This document shows positions 58,742 to 64,000 of a stretch of DNA of 64,000 nt, one piece after another. Under the pieces are notes generated by a model, which worked only from the letters and a program-made list of their open reading frames with translations, was not told the origin of the DNA and did no database searches. The translations under genes and the position numbers were made by a program. This DNA is from JAJDTQ01 sp963422385 (GTDB taxonomy: Bacteria; Desulfobacterota; Binatia; UBA9968; JAJDTQ01), in NCBI GenBank assembly GCA_963422385.1, contig OY729432.1, positions 1,860,001 to 1,924,000 on the forward strand, in the 5' to 3' direction. Every line of letters begins with the position of its first letter. Positions within the stretch are counted from its first letter, which is position 1.

Positions 58742-58800
58742 AAAGCCTCATGATTGTGGAACACGAAACTGGCCGAAGATGGTCGAAGATTTCGGGAAGC

Positions 58801-59030
58801 TCAGGTGCTCTCGTATGCCTCCATGAAGGCGTCTCCGGGTATCCGACTGTGTCAGGACAAGACGTAGCGTCGAACGTTTAAGGCGCCGATGAGCAGGCAT
58901 GGTCAAGGGGGTACGCGTCCCGTCAGGCTCTTCGCGCACCATTGCGAGATGGTTGCCTTCGCTTACCAAACGGAAGCCCGAACGCCTTGATGACTCGTTC
59001 GCGCGGAGCATCCGCGGGGAACCGCGCCAT
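58801..59030 (-). pseudogene. hicA: HicA-family toxin, inactivated by two frameshifts
   Basis: Directly downstream of the HicB-like gene, with its ATG overlapping that gene's stop (TGATG). Three frames in turn give MARFPADAPRERVIKAF, then GFRLVSEGNHLAMVREEPDG, TRTPLTMPAHRRLKRSTL and RLVLTQS, then RIPGDAFMEAYEST and a stop at 58801. The order and the catalytic His in SEGNHLAM match HicA (YcfA) toxins. Both frame changes are within a 230-nt gene, so no active toxin is expected. Confidence 0.8.
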
Positions 59031-59257
59031 CAGAGAGTATTTCCCGCTTCGGCAATGAAGACTTCCAACGCCGGCGAGTCGCTGTCGAACGCGTCAGGGC
59101 CAAACGTTTCGATGTGAAACGTGATGGCGGACTTGTCGTCGGAAAGGGCTTCCTCGCAGGTGTCGCCTTGACCGACAACGACGCCGCTCAGTCCGAGCGG
59201 ATAGGCCACATATCCATCGTCGTGTTTCTCAAGAATGACCCTGAACCGCTTTGTCAT
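59030..59257 (-). CDS. hicB: HicB-family antitoxin
   Basis: A 75-residue protein: RFRVILEKHDDGYVAYPLGLSGVVVGQGDTCEEALSDDKSAITFHIETFGPDA is the RNase H-like HicB fold (DGYVAYPLGL, GDTCEEAL). The C-terminal DNA-binding part of longer HicB proteins is missing. ATG 59257 is the only suitable start. Its toxin partner is broken, so the antitoxin is now an orphan. Confidence 0.82.
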   Translation of the reverse strand: MTKRFRVILEKHDDGYVAYPLGLSGVVVGQGDTCEEALSDDKSAITFHIETFGPDAFDSDSPALEVFIAEAGNTL

Positions 59258-59379
59258 GTCGGCTTCCCGTCTGCGAGGATCCCATCCTTTTCCCTGACTC
59301 CCGTTCTGTTATTCTTGCCCGTTCAACCGGAATTATGCAAAGGTCTTTTCCGCGTGCGGATGGCCCGCCTGCTTTCTGG

Positions 59380-60141
59380 CTAATGGATGATCCCGCCGCC
59401 TTCCACGACCAGCAGTTGCCCGGTCATGAAATCGCTGTCGGCGCTGGCCAGGAAAAGCGCCGTGCCGGTGACGTCCTCGGGCACCTGGATGCGCTTGAAG
59501 GCGCGCCGGCCGGCACTGTCGGCCCGGCGCTTGCGGATCTCGTCGGTGATCATCTCCTCGCTCATGGTGGAGCCCGGCGTCATGCAGTTCACGTTGATGT
59601 TCCAGTCCCCCAGTTGCCGCGCCATGACGCGCGTCAACGCCACGACCCCGCCCTTGGAGCTGGTGTAGTGGGGCATGTTGCTGGTGCCGTTGAGGAAGGT
59701 GCCCGACGCGATGTTGATGATCTTCCCCGACTTCTGCCGCTTCATGACGGGAATGACGGCGCGGCAGCACATGAACACACCCTTGAGGTTCACCTCCAGG
59801 ACCCGGTCCCACTCGTCCAGCGGGCAATCTTCCACCCTGCCCATCCACATCTTCTGGGTCACGTAGATGGCCGCGTTGTTGAGCAGCACGTCGATGCGGC
59901 CGAAGCGGTCCAGGGTTTCGGCCATGAGTCCCTCGATGCTGCCGTATTCGGTGACGTCCGTGGTTCTGGCCCATCCCGCCTGACCTGCCCGACTCAGCTC
60001 TTCGGCCACGGCTTCGCCCGCCGCGCCGTCGATGTCGGCGATGACGACCTGCGCCCCTTCCTCGGCGAAACGCCGGGCGTAGGCCCGCCCGAGTCCGTGT
60101 CCGCCCCCGGTGATGATGGTGACCTTGTCCTTGAATCGCAT
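59380..60141 (-). CDS. SDR family oxidoreductase
   Basis: Classical short-chain dehydrogenase of 253 residues. The cofactor loop is TGGGHGLG at residues 11-18, with IADID after beta-2 indicating NAD(H). NNAAIY is at residue 88, the catalytic Ser is in IASGTF near 144 and Tyr-Lys in YTSSKGG near 158. The C-terminal GQLLVVEGGGIIH is typical. Preceded on its strand by GGGAGG. Substrate unknown. Confidence 0.9.
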   Translation of the reverse strand: MRFKDKVTIITGGGHGLGRAYARRFAEEGAQVVIADIDGAAGEAVAEELSRAGQAGWARTTDVTEYGSIEGLMAETLDRFGRIDVLLNNAAIYVTQKMWMGRVEDCPLDEWDRVLEVNLKGVFMCCRAVIPVMKRQKSGKIINIASGTFLNGTSNMPHYTSSKGGVVALTRVMARQLGDWNINVNCMTPGSTMSEEMITDEIRKRRADSAGRRAFKRIQVPEDVTGTALFLASADSDFMTGQLLVVEGGGIIH

Positions 60142-60281
60142 GGATGCCTCCCTGTTTTGGATGGCGCCGAGTATAGCATACCGGACCGGGCGATCCCTGC
60201 GGCGTGTCCGCCGATTGATCTATCCTTCCTTGTAGGAGTACAAAAGAGGACGCGGCGCCGCCGCGCACTCGGGCACACAGG

Positions 60282-60620
60282 ATGTTCACCGTGCAGCTTG
60301 TTCGATTGTTCACCGGAAACGACGGCCAGTCCCATTTCGAGGACCTCGACACGAGCGCGGAGGGCGGCTATTTCTTCGACACCTTGCCGGTGACCGGCCT
60401 GGTGCTGAAGAACGATCCGGCGACCCATCTGGGCGACTTTCACAACGCGCCGCGCCGGCAGTACTGCATCACCCTCGCGGGCTCCGCGGAGGTCCGCGTG
60501 GGCGACGGGACGTCGAGGACCTTCGTGGCGGGCGATGTCTTCCTCGCGGAGGACGTCACCGGGCAGGGCCACACGCTGGCGCCGCACAACTGGGTCCGGG
60601 CTTTCGTTCACGTGGACTAG
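60282..60620 (+). CDS. Small cupin-like protein
   Basis: A 112-residue beta-barrel-type protein, VQLVRLFTGNDGQSHFEDLDTSAEGGYFFDTLPVTGLVLKND. The second half RRQYCITLAGSAEVRVGDGTSRTFVAGDVFLAEDVTGQGHTLAP has the cupin motif 2 pattern (G-D-V-F-L-A-E-D-x-x-G-x-GH). Function unknown. It may be cotranscribed with the VOC gene 69 nt downstream. Confidence 0.75.
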   Translation: MFTVQLVRLFTGNDGQSHFEDLDTSAEGGYFFDTLPVTGLVLKNDPATHLGDFHNAPRRQYCITLAGSAEVRVGDGTSRTFVAGDVFLAEDVTGQGHTLAPHNWVRAFVHVD

Positions 60621-60689
60621 GAGAACGCCAGGAACAACCGCCACAGGGGGCTCGAAGCTTCCCCGTGCCGGTATGGAAAGGAGACGAAC

Positions 60690-61202
60690 ATGAGCAGTGA
60701 GGAAAGGACGCCGGTCAAGGTCAAGAAGATCGGACACGTGGTGTTCAACGTGAGCGACCTCGAGCGCAGCACCAGGTTCTGGACGGAGATCATGGGATTC
60801 AAAGTGTCGGACGTCAACGAGCGCGGCATGATCTTTCTCCGCAACGCGTCGGATCACCATACCGTTGCGTTGTTCCCGTCCAAGTCCGACAAGGGGCAGC
60901 CCGAGCCGGACCAGGTGGCGTTCAACCATTTCGCCCTGGAGGTGGAAAGCGTCTCCGAGCTGTTCAAGATCCGCGACTTTCTGAAGGCCAGGGGCGTTCC
61001 CATCCTGTACGAAGGCCGTCGGGGCCCAGGTTGCAACCCGGGTGTCGAGTTCACCGATCCGGACGGCTTTCAGATCGAGCTCTACGCCTCCATGGACCAG
61101 ATCGGCTGGGAGGGCGAGAGCCGGCCGGCGGAGCAGTGGACCCGCGCCACCTCTCTCGAAGAAGTGCTGGAGAAGCCGATACCCGGTGTCTCGTACGAGT
61201 GA
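60690..61202 (+). CDS. VOC family protein (glyoxalase/extradiol dioxygenase fold)
   Basis: A 170-residue protein with paired VOC modules: KKIGHVVFNVSDLERSTRFWTEIMGFKVSDVN at residues 10-41 and FNHFALEVESVSELFKIRDFLKARGVPI near residue 75, ending EFTDPDGFQIELYASM. His in KKIGHVV and in FNHFALEV and Glu in QIELY are the metal ligands of the family. Substrate unknown. Confidence 0.87.
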   Translation: MSSEERTPVKVKKIGHVVFNVSDLERSTRFWTEIMGFKVSDVNERGMIFLRNASDHHTVALFPSKSDKGQPEPDQVAFNHFALEVESVSELFKIRDFLKARGVPILYEGRRGPGCNPGVEFTDPDGFQIELYASMDQIGWEGESRPAEQWTRATSLEEVLEKPIPGVSYE

Positions 61203-61280
61203 TCCGTATCCGGGGGCGCACTGTCCCGGACGCCCGCGCCCCGTTCTCCGTCTCGACATCCAGAGCGATTGAGCCACGCC

Positions 61281-62432
61281 ATGGCGGTGAACGTCATCAT
61301 GCCAGCCATGGGGGCGACCCAGGAAACCGGTCGCCTGGTGCGCTGGTTCAAGCAGCAGGGGGACTCCGTCACCAGGGGCGAGATGCTGATGGAGGTGGAG
61401 ACGGACAAGTCCGTGGTGGAGGTCGAGGCGCCGGCCTCCGGAACCCTGCTCCATGTCACCGCGGCTCCGGATGACGACATCCCCGTGGGACAGACCATCG
61501 CGATCATAATCGAGCCGGGGGAGGGTCTGCCCAAGCCCGCGAAATCGACTGCGCAGGGGCGCAAGGGTTCGGCACCGGTGCGGCGGGCAGGAAGGTCGGC
61601 GGCCTCCGTGGCCGGTACGCAAACCGGCCGCCCCCTTGCTTCGCCCGCCGCCAAGCGGCTGGCGAAAGAGAAGGGGCTCGATCTGGCCGGTGTCACGGGC
61701 ACCGGACCGCAAGGTGCGGTGGTGGCCCGGGACGTGCTGTCGGCTGTCGCTCCCGCTCCGGCCAGCGTCAGCGGAACCGTTCGGCTCAGCCGCATGCGCC
61801 AGGTCATCAGCGAACGCATGACCTTGAGCAAGCAGACGGCGCCGCACTTCTACCTCAACATGGACGTGGACATGACCGGCGTCGAGGCGCGGCGCAACGC
61901 TTTGAAGCAGCACGGGGCCGGGCCGGCGCCGTCCATCAACGACTTCATCCTGAGTGCAGTGAGTCGCGCCCTCGCCGAATCACCGTCCATGAACGCGGCA
62001 TGGACGGACGAGGGTGTCGAACAGTTCGGCGAAGTGAATCTCGGCATGGCCGTGGCCGTGGATGACGGTCTGGTGGTGCCGGTCATCCGTAATGCCGACA
62101 AGCTCGACATCGATCAGCTCGGTCAGCGTAGCAGCGAGCTGGCGGGCCGGGCTCAGAGCCGGAGGCTGAAACCCGCCGACTACCAGGGCGGCACCTTCAC
62201 GGTGTCCAACCTCGGCATGTTCGGCGTCGACAGCTTCGTCGCCATCATCAATCCGCCGCAAAGCGGCATCCTGGCCGTGGGGCGGGTGGCGCCGCGCGTC
62301 GTCCCCGACGGCGAAGGCGTCGCCGTGCGCTCCATGATGACCATGACCCTTTCCGCCGACCACCGCGTAGTCGACGGCGCCATCGGCGCCCGATTCCTGC
62401 AACGGGTCAAGCAGCACCTGGAGGAGCTTTAG
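61281..62432 (+). CDS. Dihydrolipoamide acyltransferase (E2) of a 2-oxo acid dehydrogenase complex
   Basis: A 383-residue E2. The lipoyl domain has the lysine in EVETDKSVVEVEAPASG near residue 42. The E1/E3-binding domain is ASPAAKRLAKEKGLDLAGVTGTGPQGAVVARDVL near residues 120-150, and the catalytic domain has the HHxxxDG-type motif as LSADHRVVDGAIGARFL near the C terminus. ATG 61281 is preferred over TTG 61269. No E1 or E3 genes are beside it, so which complex it serves is unknown. Confidence 0.9.
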   Translation: MAVNVIMPAMGATQETGRLVRWFKQQGDSVTRGEMLMEVETDKSVVEVEAPASGTLLHVTAAPDDDIPVGQTIAIIIEPGEGLPKPAKSTAQGRKGSAPVRRAGRSAASVAGTQTGRPLASPAAKRLAKEKGLDLAGVTGTGPQGAVVARDVLSAVAPAPASVSGTVRLSRMRQVISERMTLSKQTAPHFYLNMDVDMTGVEARRNALKQHGAGPAPSINDFILSAVSRALAESPSMNAAWTDEGVEQFGEVNLGMAVAVDDGLVVPVIRNADKLDIDQLGQRSSELAGRAQSRRLKPADYQGGTFTVSNLGMFGVDSFVAIINPPQSGILAVGRVAPRVVPDGEGVAVRSMMTMTLSADHRVVDGAIGARFLQRVKQHLEEL

Positions 62433-62488
62433 GCCAGGTCGGCAAAATGTAATCCAACAAACCCGTTGACATGCGGGCGAGTGGTTTC

Positions 62489-62620
62489 ATGGCATTCAAC
62501 CGGGATTACGATGGAAGGGTTGGAGCAGCCGCTTTCGAGTGGCTCGCACGCAAGGTCTCAATGCATGGAGACGTATTGTCGCGCGATATGCCCGCCTCGG
62601 GCATGCAATTCGGGGGCTTC
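62489..62620 (+). pseudogene. HNH restriction endonuclease, N-terminal remnant
   Basis: From ATG 62489 the frame reads MAFNRDYDGRVGAAAFEWLA, then RKVSMHGDVLSRDMPASGMQF and GG, resembling the N terminus of a family of predicted HNH endonucleases (AAFxWL...HGDVLxRxxL...FxG). After that the similarity stops and RVPLVSPQGIFKP, which should follow, is missing. The rest of the gap to 62799 is open in two frames but not recognisable. Confidence 0.5.
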
Positions 62621-62799
62621 ACGACCAATCCATTGCCCTACCTCGGAGGCCGGCCGAGCGACCGTCCGTCGAGCTTCTCGCCAAACGATATGATCGTTTC
62701 CTTGAAGTGGCGGCCGGAGTCCGAGTCGGCGTTGCCAAAGAGATTGCAGGCCCAAGCCACGGGTCCCTCCGCGACTCGCCGGACCTGATCGCTTGTCTG

Positions 62800-63894
62800 T
62801 CACATCCCCGGCCAGCTCTCCATCGGCTCCGTGGACCGCACCAAGTGCATGCCGGCGGATGCGGCTTCGTTCAGGGTCTTCTCAGCAGCTTCGGTGAAGT
62901 CGGCCACGACCGCGCCGTCCTTGCCCCGCACCACCACCGAGGACATGCAGTCGGTCATGATGTAGACTTTTTCCGCCAGCGCGGGGTCTTCACCGCGTAT
63001 CTCTTCCAGCAGATCCTGGACGGTGCTCTTGACGCAGTGGCTGGAGGCCTGTCCGGTCACGATCAGGGCGTCCGCCTCCACCAGGGTCTTGTAGAGCCGG
63101 ACGTTCCTTTCGGCCAGGATGCCGCCGTCCCAGGTGGACAGGACCTCGGGGCGCAGCACCGAGTAGTTCTCCGTCAGGTTGTGAGTCCCTTTGATCTCGG
63201 TCCAGGACTGCGACACCCGAGCGAGGGAGTGCAGCGTCCTGGCCTCGTCCACCACCCCCGTGACGGTGTGGCCGGGGCTTCCCACCAGGCAGTGCGGGGG
63301 CCAGAGGTAGAGCGTATAGCGTCCGCCGGCCGCCAGCTCCCGGCTGTAGAAGCGGCACTGCTCCACCAGCCAGTCGTAGCCCTTGTCGGTCAGCCATGAT
63401 GTCATGGCGGGGTTGGGAGCGACTTCTTCCCTGAGGACGTTGCCCGTGGGGTCGGTATTGACCAGCCGCTTGGCGTCGAGTCCGTCGACCGTGATGAGCG
63501 TGTGGGGCGAAAGGGGCTCACCGTGGGAGTCCACCCAGAACCAGGGAAAGAAGATCTGGAAGTTGTTGTGGCTGTCCAGGGTGCAGCGGATGTGGGTGAT
63601 CCGTGCAAGGTTGCAGTAGATGAACTCCGCGATGCGCCGGTTGTCGTCGACGGCGCCCCGGCCGTTGCGGCCGCCGACGTAGAGCGTGCCTTCGGGGTGG
63701 CAGAAGTCGCGCTGCACGTCGATGAGCAGAAGGTCGATGCGCCGGGAGTCCGCCGTGGCCGGCGGAACCTCAAACTCCCGCCTGAACCGGTTGGCTTCCT
63801 CGAAAACGGCCATGCGGTCCGGCGTGTAGGAGAAGTCGCCAGCGTTGCCGGCATCGTAGAAACCCGGCGTCTCCCTGATCTCGGGGGATTCCAT
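62800..63894 (-). CDS. Isochorismatase/nicotinamidase-like cysteine hydrolase, long form
   Basis: A 364-residue member of the cysteine hydrolase family. IDLLLIDVQRDFCHPEGTLYVGGRNGRGAVDDNRRIAEFI has the catalytic Asp. The catalytic Lys region lies at EIKGTHNLTENYSVL, and the Cys is in ALIVTGQASSHCVKSTVQDLLEEI near residue 280. Insertions between these make it about 150 residues longer than usual nicotinamidases. ATG 63894 (MESPEIRETPGFY) is chosen over an in-frame ATG at 63945. Substrate unknown. The last 100 bases of the window hold no recognised feature. Confidence 0.82.
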   Translation of the reverse strand: MESPEIRETPGFYDAGNAGDFSYTPDRMAVFEEANRFRREFEVPPATADSRRIDLLLIDVQRDFCHPEGTLYVGGRNGRGAVDDNRRIAEFIYCNLARITHIRCTLDSHNNFQIFFPWFWVDSHGEPLSPHTLITVDGLDAKRLVNTDPTGNVLREEVAPNPAMTSWLTDKGYDWLVEQCRFYSRELAAGGRYTLYLWPPHCLVGSPGHTVTGVVDEARTLHSLARVSQSWTEIKGTHNLTENYSVLRPEVLSTWDGGILAERNVRLYKTLVEADALIVTGQASSHCVKSTVQDLLEEIRGEDPALAEKVYIMTDCMSSVVVRGKDGAVVADFTEAAEKTLNEAASAGMHLVRSTEPMESWPGM

Positions 63895-64000
63895 GGCGCT
63901 CCGGTTATACCAGGGAGGAGACCACAGGCGACGGAAAGGCCTCACCCTGTCAAGGGCAGCGGGTCAATGTGGAAGGGAGTTACAGGAGCTTCACCAACGC

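Noticed and set aside
59994..61913. A 639-codon minus-strand frame across the cupin, VOC and E2 genes
   Set aside because: Covers three recognisable plus-strand genes; composition is that of an antisense shadow.
62466..62494. Promoter TTGACA-N17-ATGGCA before the HNH remnant
   Set aside because: The -10 would overlap the start codon and matches poorly.

Overview
The window is GC-rich (roughly 63-65% by eye) DNA from a Gram-negative bacterium. It carries a KDO/LPS-export operon (kdsB-pyrG-kdsA-kdsD-lptC-lptA-lptB), rpoN and PTS-Ntr parts, an LL-diaminopimelate aminotransferase (DapL), CoxMSL-type molybdenum hydroxylase genes, a TRAP transporter and a UGA-containing OsmC gene that looks like a selenoprotein. 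Taken together this suggests an uncultured deltaproteobacterial or Tectomicrobia-like lineage; that placement is inference, since no rRNA is present.

Layout. 1-12.3 kb is mostly housekeeping: groES (cut by the left edge), LD-carboxypeptidase, a serine hydrolase carrying an in-frame palindromic repeat, mpl, an ErpA/IscA protein with a probable leaderless promoter, an MDR dehydrogenase, rsmD, coaD, an initiator tRNA, dienelactone hydrolase, NYN protein, dapL, folK, and trpE-trpG. 12.5-19.6 kb holds two paralogous AAA_14/DUF4143 ATPases around a DUF192 lipoprotein, an archaeal-type GAPDH homologue and the tldD/tldE pair. 19.7-21.9 kb has redox/metal genes: an HMA-like protein, hemerythrin, the OsmC gene with in-frame TGA followed by a SECIS-like hairpin, and a CnoX-type thioredoxin 2 nt downstream. 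21.9-32.1 kb has an amidohydrolase, an ABC permease fragment, a beta-propeller protein, a three-gene toxin / MqsA-like antitoxin / KGGVGRT-TPR ATPase operon, the CoxMSL genes and an enoyl-CoA hydratase.

32.1-37.0 kb is an accessory island: an IS5-family remnant, a tight DUF262 / AAA-DUF3696 / unknown-protein operon (probable anti-phage system), and an IS1380-family remnant joined to a gene fragment. 37.5-49.1 kb is the KDO/LPS-export/rpoN/PTS operon followed by metK and ahcY. In it kdsC is reduced to a scar that joins its two ends, and rapZ has lost its ATPase domain. 49.2-64 kb is catabolic and transport DNA: tRNA-Phe, TRAP genes (one intact set and one dead permease), an acyl-CoA-dehydrogenase-like flavoprotein, a sulfopyruvate-decarboxylase-like pair with a perfect 39-nt palindrome in its leader, a hicBA pair with broken hicA, an SDR, cupin, VOC protein, a solitary E2 acyltransferase and an isochorismatase-like hydrolase.

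Two patterns run through the window. First, many promoters can be read as TTGAC(A/G/T)-N16-18-TAnnnT, most with a 17-nt spacer. Second, there are many decaying genes (ABC permease, TRAP permease, TctC-like, metallophosphoesterase, hicA, kdsC, rapZ, HNH, two transposases), as expected of a genome under relaxed selection. The strongest leads are the selenocysteine OsmC peroxidase coupled to a thioredoxin, the DUF262/DUF3696 island, and the toxin-antitoxin operon with a KGGVGRT ATPase.
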